Source of the DNA: Pseudomonadota bacterium
GTDB taxonomy: Bacteria; Pseudomonadota; Gammaproteobacteria; Burkholderiales; Burkholderiaceae
Assembly (NCBI GenBank): GCA_021783435.1
Contig: JAJXUC010000151.1
Span: 1 to 9,213 of the forward strand
Direction of reading: 5' to 3'
DNA length: 9,213 bases
The notes under the pieces were generated by a model, which worked only from the letters and a program-made list of their open reading frames with translations, searched no databases and was not told where the DNA came from. Of the stretch, positions 1-5,763 are shown in pieces (within the stretch, counting starts at the first letter, position 1; each line of letters opens with the position of its first letter). The position numbers and the translations under genes were made by a program.

Positions 1-120
1 CTGGGTTCGCTGGACGTGATGGAGATCAATCCCGCCTTCGATCTGCGCAACAGGACGGCGGAGGTGGCGGTGGACCTGATCGAGAGCCTGTTTGGCAAGT
101 CCACCCTCATGCGGCCGTGA
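1..120 (+). CDS. rocF: Arginase, C-terminal fragment
   Basis: The gene is cut by the window start; 39 codons and a TGA remain. The readable tail has the run [20 protein letters not shown] followed by [14 protein letters not shown]. This is the C-terminal signature of ureohydrolases of the arginase type (SLD-V-E-NP-D-RN-TA, then a helix ending in FG). Arginase hydrolyses arginine to ornithine and urea in the cytoplasm using a di-manganese centre; the metal ligands lie upstream and are not visible. Agmatinases usually have a different tail (DVVE-SP-YD), so arginase is preferred. The gene converges on the EamA transporter gene with a 57-base gap. The gene symbol follows common bacterial usage. 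Confidence 0.8.
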   Translation: MGSLDVMEINPAFDLRNRTAEVAVDLIESLFGKSTLMRP

Positions 121-121
121 G

Positions 122-139
122 GCAGCGCGGTGCGCCTGC
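122..139. terminator. Weak hairpin between convergent genes
   Basis: GCAGCGC pairs with GCG and CTGC (one bulged C at 135) around a GGT loop. It lies just after the arginase stop, in the 57-base gap between two convergent genes. There is no U-tract on either strand, so a terminator role is only suggested by position. Confidence 0.3.
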
Positions 140-177
140 TGCATGGCTGACGCACATGCGGTGGAGTCACGTCGGGC

Positions 178-1065
178 TCACCGACGGCGGCTCGACGCCC
201 GCAACAAAAGGGCCAGGGCTGCGGCGACGACGGCTATGCCCACGCCCTCAGCGGCGTCGGGTCGTTCGCCCAGCAGGCCCCATGCCAGCAGGACGCCTGT
301 CACCGGTATCGCCAGGCTCGAGAGCCCCGCGATGCCGGCTGGCAGGCGTTGCACCACGACAAGCCACAGAGTCCACGCCACCCCTGAAGCCAGAACGATG
401 TTGAAGGCCAGCGCCGCAATGAAGCCGGGGGCCCAGCTCACGGGCCGCTCCGGTACGAACCACGCCAGCGCGATGAGAAAGGCCGTGCCAGTCAGCATTT
501 GCCATGCCGTCAGGCGCAGCGGCGACAGCACCGTGCCTTGGCGCACGAAAAGGCGCTTGGCTGCCACCGTGCCGATGGCCCAGCTCACCCCGCCGGCGAC
601 GGCAAGCCCCGCGCTTCGCAGATCCACATGCGCTTTCCACGGTTGCATGATCAGTAGCAGACCGAAGGCCGCGAGCACGAGGCTGGCGATTTGCGTGGCG
701 CGCAGGCGTTCGCGCAACCAAGCCCAGGCCAGCAGCACGGTCCAGAACGGCATGGTGTAGACGAGGAGGGCGGTCTTGCCCGCCCCGCCTTGGACGAGGG
801 CCCATTGGGCCAGGGCCGTGAAACCAGTGGTCTGCGCAAGACCGATGACCAGGGTTGGGACAAGGGGCGGCGGCGCCAGATTTTCACCGCGCAGGCGCAG
901 AACCAGGAAAAGCGCTGCGGTGCCGCCGGCATAGCGGAGCGCGGAGAACTCGAATGGTCCGCTGTACAGCATGGCCAGTTTCATCACGATCCAATTGCTG
1001 CTCCAGATCAGTGTGAGCGCGACCAAAGCCAACATGGGCGACGTGCGCGAAGAGACGGAGCGCAT
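178..1065 (-). CDS. EamA/DMT-family membrane transporter
   Basis: This is a 295-residue inner-membrane protein with about ten hydrophobic spans, in the two-fold repeat layout of EamA (drug/metabolite transporter) permeases. The first repeat begins LTLIWSSNWIVMKLAM and runs through RYAGGTAALFLVLRL to VYTMPFWTVLLAWAWLRERL. The second repeat starts near WAIGTVAAKRLF and ends AIPVTGVLLAWGLLGERPD plus a last span of alanines and leucines. The paired P-FW/P-V-LLAW and ERL/GERP motifs before spans 4 and 9 are typical. Members export amino acids, metabolites or drugs; the substrate cannot be read from sequence. The start is uncertain. ATG at 1065 is chosen; a TTG six bases upstream (1071) and an ATG at 1035 are alternatives, and none has a clear Shine-Dalgarno. 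A short upstream frame ends TGATG across this start, but I do not consider it a gene. Confidence 0.85.
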   Translation of the reverse strand: MRSVSSRTSPMLALVALTLIWSSNWIVMKLAMLYSGPFEFSALRYAGGTAALFLVLRLRGENLAPPPLVPTLVIGLAQTTGFTALAQWALVQGGAGKTALLVYTMPFWTVLLAWAWLRERLRATQIASLVLAAFGLLLIMQPWKAHVDLRSAGLAVAGGVSWAIGTVAAKRLFVRQGTVLSPLRLTAWQMLTGTAFLIALAWFVPERPVSWAPGFIAALAFNIVLASGVAWTLWLVVVQRLPAGIAGLSSLAIPVTGVLLAWGLLGERPDAAEGVGIAVVAAALALLLRASSRRR

Positions 1066-1327
1066 CAGCAAAGGGTCCGGTTGATGACGGGGATCTCAAG
1101 TGTGAGCACGATCTTGCAGCACATCAGTGTTTGCATCATGGGGTAAGAAATGGAGGGGCCGCGTGGACGGATCCGCGGTGCGTGAGACGAGCGCATAGGA
1201 GTTGAACTTCCGTGCGCCATTTGGAACTCAGTGATGTGGGCGGCCTGAGCGCAAATGCCGGCTTGAAGTGGCGGGCGCCGCGCCGTCCACCGGATGAGTA
1301 GCCCGCGCCGAGAACTTGCATTGAGCC

Positions 1328-1444
1328 ATGTCTGTGTACCCCTTTTTCGTGTATCTGATTGGTGTGGCCGCACTGAGTTTGGTGGTGGGGCTGGTGTTAG
1401 CCCTTCGCCGCAATCTTCGTCCGCCCCAAACGGATAAAGATTAA
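1328..1444 (+). CDS. Small single-span membrane protein, unrecognised
   Basis: This is a 38-residue reading frame. A stop codon lies two codons upstream (1322-1324), so ATG 1328 is the only ATG start. The peptide has a short polar N-terminus (MSVYPFF), one clear membrane span (about residues 6-26, VYLIGVAALSLVVGLVLAL), then RRNLR and a hydrophilic tail ending QTDKD. The arginines directly after the span predict an N-out, C-in orientation by the positive-inside rule. Upstream spacing shows only a weak GAGA element, so translation is not secured. The shape resembles small accessory subunits of membrane complexes (CydX-, CcoS- or KdpF-like peptides), but the sequence does not match any of these that I know. 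It stands alone between the EamA gene and the amt regulatory region. Function unknown. Confidence 0.5.
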   Translation: MSVYPFFVYLIGVAALSLVVGLVLALRRNLRPPQTDKD

Positions 1445-1651
1445 TTGCCGGCGCACCGCACCGGCGCGAGCTGATGCGCCTTCGGGTCGCAAGCGCGGCG
1501 CGCGCCATGTGACCGATCGAATGCGGTTCCGGCGCGCCCTGTCCGGTGCGATCCCGCAACACACGAAGGGAACCGTGCCAACGCAGGCCGGCTCCCCGGG
1601 CGTCCTTCACGCGCGCCAAATCGGGGCGCCATAACGCACCAGAATAGAGCA

Positions 1652-1687
1652 TTTGCACGCGGCGCGCACTGCATTGAAGCGTGCAAA
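1652..1687. promoter_or_regulatory. Inverted repeat, candidate activator site for amt
   Basis: TTTGCACGC (1652-1660) and GCGTGCAAA (1679-1687) form a perfect 9-bp inverted repeat with an 18-base spacer. Its centre is about 137 bases before the start point predicted from the sigma-54 promoter, a normal distance for an enhancer-binding protein such as NtrC. The half-sites contain the TGCAC core of NtrC sites. However, the spacing is not the canonical TGCAC-N7-GTGCA, so the factor is uncertain. Confidence 0.35.
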
Positions 1688-1780
1688 CGCGCTCCCGGGC
1701 GGTTCGATGCTGGCCATTTCTGTGCGGTCCTCGAGTGAGCTGCTCCCAGATCGGATTGTTTTGGTGCGCTTGCACGCTTT

Positions 1781-1796
1781 TGGAACGTTTATTGCT
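1781..1796 (+). promoter_or_regulatory. Sigma-54 (RpoN) promoter for amt
   Basis: TGGAACGTTTATTGCT matches the sigma-54 consensus TGGCACG-N4-TTGCW with one mismatch (A for C). The invariant GG (1782-1783, the -24 element) and GC (1794-1795, the -12 element) are separated by exactly 10 bases. Transcription would start near 1807, about 53 bases before the amt ATG. Sigma-54 with NtrC is a known way to induce ammonium transporters under nitrogen limitation, so the context agrees. Confidence 0.75.
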
Positions 1797-1859
1797 TGCG
1801 TTTGGAAGGATAACGTCCCAATCATGGTGCATTGAATTTACATTCCGGAGTCCCCTACG

Positions 1860-3059
1860 ATGCAAGCCCTGCAACAAAGCAGCGACGTGTTGTTTCTCCT
1901 TTTGGGCGCCATTCTGGTGCTCTTCATGCATGCCGGCTTTGCCTTTTTGGAGCTGGGCACGGTGCGAAGAAAAAACCAGGTCAACGCCCTGGTCAAAATC
2001 CTGACCGACTTTTCGGTGGCGACGTTGGCCTACTACTTCGTCGGCTTCGGTATTGCCTATGGCGTGCATTTCTTCGTGCCGGCAGCCCAGCTTAAGCTCG
2101 ATGACGGTTTCGCGCTCACCCGATTCTTTTTCCTGCTGACCTTCGCTGCGGCAGTTCCGGCCATCGTGTCGGGTGGGATTGCCGAGCGGGCCAAGTTCTG
2201 GCCTCAGCTCATCGCCACAGCAGCCATCGTCGGCGTCGCCTACCCGCTGTTCGAGGGCGCTGTATGGGGCGAGCGATTCGGTGTCCAGGCCTGGTTCCAG
2301 GGAGTCTTCGGTGCCGAGTTCCACGATTTCGCAGGTTCCGTGGTGGTGCATGCGATGGGGGGCTGGATTGCGCTGCCAGCCGTGCTGCTGCTGGGTGCGC
2401 GAAGGGGGCGCTACCGGGACGGTCGGGTCAACCCGCATCCGCCATCGAGCATTCCCTTTCTTGCGCTGGGTTCGTGGATTCTCATCGTCGGTTGGTTTGG
2501 CTTCAACGTCATGAGCGCACAGAACATTAGCAAGATCTCTGGGCTTGTGGCGGTGAACTCGCTCATGGCGCTGGTGGGCGGCACGATTGCCGCGCTCGTG
2601 GCCGGGCGCAACGACCCAGGTTTCGTGCACAACGGACCTTTGGCCGGCCTCGTGGCTGTCTGTGCGGGTTCGGACATCATGCATCCGGTCGGGGCACTGA
2701 TTACAGGCGCCGTGGCCGGTTGGCTGTTTGTGGCGATGTTTACGCTGACGCAAAACCGGCTGCGTGTGGATGATGTGCTGGGCGTGTGGCCGCTGCATGG
2801 GTTGTGCGGTGCATGGGGGGGCATCGCTGCTGGCATCTTCGGGCAGACCGCGCTGGGTGGTATTGGTGGCGTGAGCTTCTGGGCGCAGGTCGTGGGCACG
2901 TTAGGCGGCGTGGGCTGGGCATTGCTCAGCGGCGTCGTCGTCTACGGGGTGCTCAAGCTGACGCTTGGCCTGCGACTGGATGCGGAGGCCGAGTTCGAAG
3001 GGGCGGACCTGTCCATTCACAAGATCACGTCGACGCCCGAGCGGGAGGTGAGCTGGTGA
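1860..3059 (+). CDS. amt: Ammonium transporter, Amt/MEP family
   Basis: This is a 399-residue polytopic inner-membrane channel with the 11-span Amt core and no extra N-terminal signal span. It takes up ammonium for assimilation. Visible family features in order: HAGFAFLELGTVRRKNQVN in span 1; FFFLLTFAA and SGGIAERAKF around the phenylalanine gate; DFAGSVVVHAMGGW with Asp156 and pore His164; GWFGFNVMSAQ; NGPLAGLVAVCAGSD; and WPLHGLCGAWGG with pore His313. The two histidines correspond to E. coli AmtB His168 and His318. The C-terminal tail keeps the E-EFEGADLSIH motif used in regulation by PII (GlnK). FNVMSA replaces the usual FNAGSA, a variant I believe occurs in related beta- and gammaproteobacterial Amts. 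GGAG at 1847-1850 is 9 bases before the ATG. No glnK/glnB gene is adjacent, unlike the common glnK-amtB operon. Expression is probably sigma-54 dependent. Confidence 0.95.
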   Translation: MQALQQSSDVLFLLLGAILVLFMHAGFAFLELGTVRRKNQVNALVKILTDFSVATLAYYFVGFGIAYGVHFFVPAAQLKLDDGFALTRFFFLLTFAAAVPAIVSGGIAERAKFWPQLIATAAIVGVAYPLFEGAVWGERFGVQAWFQGVFGAEFHDFAGSVVVHAMGGWIALPAVLLLGARRGRYRDGRVNPHPPSSIPFLALGSWILIVGWFGFNVMSAQNISKISGLVAVNSLMALVGGTIAALVAGRNDPGFVHNGPLAGLVAVCAGSDIMHPVGALITGAVAGWLFVAMFTLTQNRLRVDDVLGVWPLHGLCGAWGGIAAGIFGQTALGGIGGVSFWAQVVGTLGGVGWALLSGVVVYGVLKLTLGLRLDAEAEFEGADLSIHKITSTPEREVSW

Positions 3060-3070
3060 GCAGGGCGTAG

Positions 3071-3100
3071 CGGGGATGCCGGTACGGCCCCGAAGGTTTT
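3071..3100 (+). terminator. Possible terminator after amt
   Basis: CGGGG (3071-3075) pairs with CCCCG (3088-3092). An inner CCG-GTA-CGG stem (3079-3087) is separated by a three-base bulge. A TTTT run follows at 3097-3100. The stem is strong, but the T-run is short and displaced by four bases. Confidence 0.4.
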
Positions 3101-3109
3101 CAGCGTTTT

Positions 3110-3125
3110 CGTGAAATCGTTCACG
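3110..3125. promoter_or_regulatory. GTGA-N6-TCAC palindrome, CRP-like site
   Basis: CGTGAAATCGTTCACG is a perfect inverted repeat (6-4-6). It fits the core GTGA-N6-TCAC spacing of CRP/Vfr-type operators, with outer C and G in place of T and A. It lies 95 bases before the start of the unknown gene at 3220 and could regulate it. No convincing -10/-35 pair was seen nearby, so this rests on symmetry alone. Confidence 0.35.
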
Positions 3126-3206
3126 GACGCCTGCTCGCGTCCTTCCTAAAGTGCGGACCAGGGTGATCGGCCATGAGAGCCGCTCGCCGGGTTCCCAACA
3201 GCAGCG

Positions 3207-3211
3207 AAGGA
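3207..3211 (+). promoter_or_regulatory. Ribosome binding site deciding the 3220 start
   Basis: AAGGA is 8 bases before ATG 3220. The longer in-frame start upstream (3151) has no comparable element. Confidence 0.6.
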
Positions 3212-3219
3212 CACAGATC

Positions 3220-3612
3220 ATGGCCCAGACGATTTCATCCAAGAGCATTGGCGTGGCAGGCGCCAGCCTGGCTTTGAACGACCCCGCAGCCGCGGATCGC
3301 TTGGCGCGCATCGCGCAGGTTTACATCGACCATCTGGGCATGTGCAGGCTTGAGCCTGTGACGATCCAGGCCGTGGCCGAGGCGCACGGATTTGACGCCA
3401 TCGTGGTTGACGATGACGGTCAGGGCTATATCGCGCTCGTCGCAGGCGAGCAATTGCCGGCGCGCTCGACATATCGCTTGAGCGGGCGCGTCCACGCGCG
3501 TGGGGGTGCGGTGGAGGAGCTGTTCATGGTGGAGCACAGCCGCGCCGGGTTGGAGCAAAGTGCGGCGCGCATTGGCTACTACGTGCACATCATGCGCCGC
3601 CTCACGCACTGA
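3220..3612 (+). CDS. Unrecognised 130-residue protein
   Basis: I do not recognise this protein. The ATG at 3220 is preferred over upstream in-frame starts because AAGGA (3207-3211) sits 8 bases before it. The product looks soluble: no signal peptide and no membrane span. After a small-residue-rich N-terminus (about 1-25), a helical segment LARIAQVYIDHLG is followed by a likely alpha/beta part with FDAIVVDDDGQGYIALVAG (59-76). Strand-like RLSGRVHARG and EELFMVEHSRAGLEQSAARI precede a basic end (MRRLTH). The gene follows amt by 160 bases, with a possible terminator and a palindrome between them, so it is probably its own transcript. It converges on the Lrp-family gene. A role in nitrogen response is suggested only by position. 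Confidence 0.7.
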   Translation: MAQTISSKSIGVAGASLALNDPAAADRLARIAQVYIDHLGMCRLEPVTIQAVAEAHGFDAIVVDDDGQGYIALVAGEQLPARSTYRLSGRVHARGGAVEELFMVEHSRAGLEQSAARIGYYVHIMRRLTH

Positions 3613-3636
3613 GCGGCGCGTGCGCCGCGGCGCTCA
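3610..3636. terminator. Bidirectional palindromic terminator holding both stop codons
   Basis: GCGGCG (3613-3618) and CGCCGC (3623-3628) form a perfect stem with a four-base CGTG loop. Independently, TGAGCG (3610-3615) mirrors CGCTCA (3631-3636). The outer repeats contain the TGA of the plus-strand gene and the TGA of the minus-strand gene. Its placement between convergent genes with a 21-base gap suits a shared terminator. It lacks U-tracts. Confidence 0.55.
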
Positions 3637-4095
3637 AAGTGGATAGTCCGTGCGCTTGACCACGGTGCGCAGCGCAAAGCTGCTCTTGATGCGCACCACG
3701 TGGGGCAGGCGCGAGAGTTCCTGCTTGTGCAGGCGCTCGTACTCCTGCGGGCCATTGACCGCAATGCGCAGCAGGTAGTCGAAATCTCCAGCCATGAGGT
3801 GGCATTCAAGGATGTCGGGGCAGCCAGCGGCGGCGCGTTCAAACGCACCCAGGACTTCCTCGCGCTGACTATCCAGTGTCACTTCAATGAATACCGTGGT
3901 GGCCCGGCCGATCGCGCGGGCGTCGAGCAGCGCAACCACGCGCGCGATCACCCCATCGCGCTCAAGGCGCTGCACACGGCGCAGGCAGGCCGAGGCAGAC
4001 AGCCCAACCCGGTCCGCGAGCGTGGCGTTGGCCACGCTCGCGTCCGTTTGCAGGATGCCGAGGATGGCTCGGTCATGGTGGTCGAGTTCAATCAT
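3634..4095 (-). CDS. aldR: Lrp/AsnC-family transcriptional regulator, probable AldR
   Basis: This is a 153-residue DNA-binding regulator with the normal Lrp/AsnC length. Residues about 1-63 form the winged helix-turn-helix: DHHDRAILGILQTDASVANA, then LADRVGLSASACLRRVQRLE and DGVIAR. Residues about 68-145 form the ligand-binding RAM domain, with the typical GDFDYLLRI strand and HVVRIKSSFALRTV near the end. These proteins bind DNA as dimers or octamers and respond to amino acids. The frame stays open to an ATG at 4152. However, the 4095 start (MIELDHHDRAILG) aligns with family N-termini, and a plausible promoter lies between the two. The gene is divergent from ald, as in known aldR/ald pairs where the regulator controls alanine dehydrogenase in response to alanine. 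The symbol is inferred from this arrangement. Confidence 0.88.
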   Translation of the reverse strand: MIELDHHDRAILGILQTDASVANATLADRVGLSASACLRRVQRLERDGVIARVVALLDARAIGRATTVFIEVTLDSQREEVLGAFERAAAGCPDILECHLMAGDFDYLLRIAVNGPQEYERLHKQELSRLPHVVRIKSSFALRTVVKRTDYPL

Positions 4096-4122
4096 TCGCG
4101 CGCAAAAATGGACCCATGCGCA

Positions 4123-4152
4123 ATTAGAAGCCAGATTTTTCCACTTGATCAA
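4123..4152 (-). promoter_or_regulatory. Sigma-70-type promoter of the Lrp-family gene
   Basis: On the minus strand, TTGATC (4152-4147) and TCTAAT (4128-4123) are separated by 18 bases. They match the -35 consensus at 4 of 6 positions and the -10 consensus at 5 of 6. Transcription would start near 4116, about 20 bases before ATG 4095. This argues against the longer start at 4152, which would lie inside the -35 element. Confidence 0.5.
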
Positions 4153-4161
4153 TCAAATCGT

Positions 4162-4207
4162 GCGCAACGTCGGGAAAGTTCGTACCGATCTTGCAACCGC
4201 GTTGCGC
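4162..4207. promoter_or_regulatory. Inverted repeats in aldR-ald intergenic region
   Basis: GCGCAACG (4162-4169) and CGTTGCGC (4200-4207) are a perfect 8-bp inverted repeat with a 30-base spacer. A second, tighter palindrome, GCAAC-CGC-GTTGC (4193-4205), overlaps the right arm. Both lie between the divergent genes, where an Lrp-family regulator would bind to control ald and itself. Binding by this regulator is inference. Confidence 0.5.
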
Positions 4208-4272
4208 GCGATCAGGCCGATACTTCTACCGTGGCGCCATGCGAAGACAGCGGCGCATAACGAGTGATCAAC

Positions 4273-4277
4273 AGGAG
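4273..4277 (+). promoter_or_regulatory. Ribosome binding site deciding the ald start
   Basis: AGGAG lies 7 bases before ATG 4285. This selects that ATG over the in-frame GTG at 4264, which has no such element. Confidence 0.85.
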
Positions 4278-4284
4278 CAATCTC

Positions 4285-5424
4285 ATGCATGTCGGCGTTC
4301 CCAAGGAAATCAAGGTGCACGAATACCGCGTCGGTCTAACACCCGACGCCGTGCGTGAACTCACGCACCACGGCCATCGGGTCCTGGTACAGACGGGTGC
4401 AGGAGCCGGCATCGGCGCAGACGATGCGGCGTACCAAGCCGCAGGCGCGCAAATCGCACCCGACGCGGCGAGTGTTTTCGCCCAGGCTGAGATGATCGTC
4501 AAGGTGAAGGAGCCGCAGCCCGATGAATGCCGCATGCTGCGCCAGGATCAGGTGCTTTTCACTTATCTGCACCTGGCTCCGGACCCGGACCAGGCGGGCT
4601 TGTTGCTGCAAAGCGGCTGCACTGCGATAGCCTATGAAACCGTCACCGATGCCCACGGTGGTCTGCCGCTGCTGGCGCCGATGAGTGAGGTGGCCGGGCG
4701 CATGGCCATCCAAGTTGGTGCAGTCGCGCTGCAAAAGGCAAGCGGCGGGCGTGGCGTCCTGCTGGGTGGCGTGCCTGGCGTGGCACCGGGCGATGTTGTG
4801 GTCATTGGCGGGGGCACCGTGGGCACCCATGCGGCGCGCATGGCCGTCGGGCTGGGTGCGCGCGTTACCGTATTCGACAAATCGTTGCCGCGTCTGCGCC
4901 AGCTCGACGAACTCTTCGATGGGCGCGTCAACACCCAATACTCCACCCTTCACGCGCTGGATATGGCCGTCACCCAGGCCGATCTGATCGTGGGCGCGGT
5001 GTTGGTGCCAGGCGCGGCTGCGCCCAAGCTCATCCGTCGCGAGCAGCTCGCCCGCATGCGCCCTGGCGCAGTGATTGTGGATGTCGCCATTGACCAGGGA
5101 GGATGCTTCAGCACCTCGCATGCCACCACCCACGACGAGCCCACTTACGTGGTGGATGGCATCGTGCACTACTGCGTCGCCAATATGCCGGGTGCCGTTG
5201 CACGCACGTCCACCTATGCCCTGAACAACGCCACCCTTCCGTTTACCCTGGCGTTGGCAAACAAGGGCTGGAAACAGGCATGCGCCGACGATGCGCATCT
5301 GGGCCATGGGTTGAACGTGCAGGCCGGGCGCATCACGCACCCTGCAGTGGCACAGGCTTTGAATCTTCCCTACACCCCGGTCGCCAAAGTGCTTGGCAAA
5401 GCGGTGGAGGCGATCGCGGCCTGA
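4285..5424 (+). CDS. ald: Alanine dehydrogenase
   Basis: This 379-residue cytoplasmic enzyme (EC 1.4.1.1) reversibly converts L-alanine, NAD+ and water to pyruvate, ammonia and NADH. The chosen ATG gives [20 protein letters not shown], the standard family N-terminus. Substrate and catalytic residues known from Mycobacterium and Phormidium enzymes are all present at the expected positions: Arg15, Lys75 (VKVKEP), His96 (TYLHLA) and Asp270 (VDVAIDQGG). The Rossmann NAD site is [10 protein letters not shown] (glycines 175-180), with Asp198 at the end of the second strand (RVTVFD) for the ribose. The late signature [20 protein letters not shown] followed by [13 protein letters not shown] is intact. 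Length and residues indicate a functional enzyme rather than the related transhydrogenase alpha subunit. It is divergent from an Lrp/AsnC regulator that probably controls it. Depending on conditions it would help alanine catabolism or ammonium assimilation. Confidence 0.97.
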   Translation: MHVGVPKEIKVHEYRVGLTPDAVRELTHHGHRVLVQTGAGAGIGADDAAYQAAGAQIAPDAASVFAQAEMIVKVKEPQPDECRMLRQDQVLFTYLHLAPDPDQAGLLLQSGCTAIAYETVTDAHGGLPLLAPMSEVAGRMAIQVGAVALQKASGGRGVLLGGVPGVAPGDVVVIGGGTVGTHAARMAVGLGARVTVFDKSLPRLRQLDELFDGRVNTQYSTLHALDMAVTQADLIVGAVLVPGAAAPKLIRREQLARMRPGAVIVDVAIDQGGCFSTSHATTHDEPTYVVDGIVHYCVANMPGAVARTSTYALNNATLPFTLALANKGWKQACADDAHLGHGLNVQAGRITHPAVAQALNLPYTPVAKVLGKAVEAIAA

Positions 5425-5443
5425 ACGCGGAGCACAGGGTTTG

Positions 5444-5471
5444 CCCCTGCGCGGCCGCAGGCCGGCAGGGG
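5444..5471 (+). terminator. Strong GC hairpin after ald
   Basis: CCCCTGC (5444-5450) pairs with GCAGGGG (5465-5471), and CGGCC (5452-5456) pairs with GGCCG (5460-5464) around a GCA loop. This makes a 12-bp stem with a single bulged G at 5451. It starts 20 bases after the ald stop. No T-run follows, so it may act as a factor-assisted terminator or 3'-end stabiliser. Confidence 0.55.
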
Positions 5472-5763
5472 TGCCCGAACCTCCTTGGCTGTTCAGGCAA
5501 CTCGCGAGCGCTTCATCTTGCGCACCAGAAGGGTTTGCCCTGCGCGTTGCAAATTGTGACCTGTCGCGCCGGCTGATGGTGCGCAATGGCTAGCGAACAC
5601 AAGGGCGCGGAGGCCGGCGCGGCAAGGCGGTATGGCGGATCGTGTTGAGCCCGCGGGCTAGTTTTGCGATGGGTCCAGACGCTTCACGTGCCGGCACGCG
5701 CGCGCCACGGCACCGAAACGGGCTGCAGTTTGCGACAATGGCGGACTCTCTCGAAATACTGCC
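5472..5763. other. Gene-free stretch before proA
   Basis: No convincing gene, tRNA or riboswitch is seen. It contains a second copy of a motif from the ald 3' end: AGGGTTTGCCCTGCGCG at 5530-5546 versus AGGGTTTGCCCCTGCGCG at 5436-5453, with a one-base indel. It also has two 12-bp palindromes, AGCCCGCGGGCT (5648-5659, followed by AGTTTT) and CGTGCCGGCACG (5687-5698). A weak -10-like GACAAT lies at 5734-5739 upstream of proA, with no good -35 partner. Confidence 0.4.

Larger units (their letters stand above)
1445..1859. promoter_or_regulatory. 415-base regulatory region upstream of amt
   Basis: No convincing gene is seen here on either strand. Just after the small membrane peptide, GGCGCA (1450-1455) and TGCGCC (1475-1480) could form a weak hairpin. 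The octamer TTGCACGC occurs at 1653-1660, inverted at 1679-1686, and again at 1770-1777. A sigma-54 promoter candidate lies at 1781-1796, and the amt ribosome site GGAG is at 1847-1850. The stretch 1485-1640 holds nothing I can interpret. Confidence 0.5.

Noticed and set aside
1065..1139. 24-residue minus-strand peptide (MMQTLMCCKIVLTL...) whose TGA overlaps the EamA ATG as TGATG
   Set aside because: The overlap looks like translational coupling, but the bases before its ATG are CCCC with no ribosome site, and no leader-type codon run or attenuator is present.
1763..1775. GGTGCGCTTGCAC as an NtrC operator next to the sigma-54 promoter
   Set aside because: The half-sites are in the reverse order to the NtrC consensus and too close together. 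It also lies immediately upstream of the -24 element, where an enhancer would not be expected.
1065..2798. Long 577-codon open frame on the minus strand across the amt region
   Set aside because: It is antisense to a clear Amt protein, has arginine/histidine-rich low-complexity content, and is explained by high GC in the opposite strand.
4145..4156. TTGATCAATCAA in the aldR promoter as an FNR site
   Set aside because: The half-sites are separated by two bases, not the four an FNR box needs; it is better read as part of the -35 region.
4336..5586. 416-codon minus-strand frame opposite ald
   Set aside because: Ald on the plus strand has all catalytic residues; this frame is a compositional shadow.
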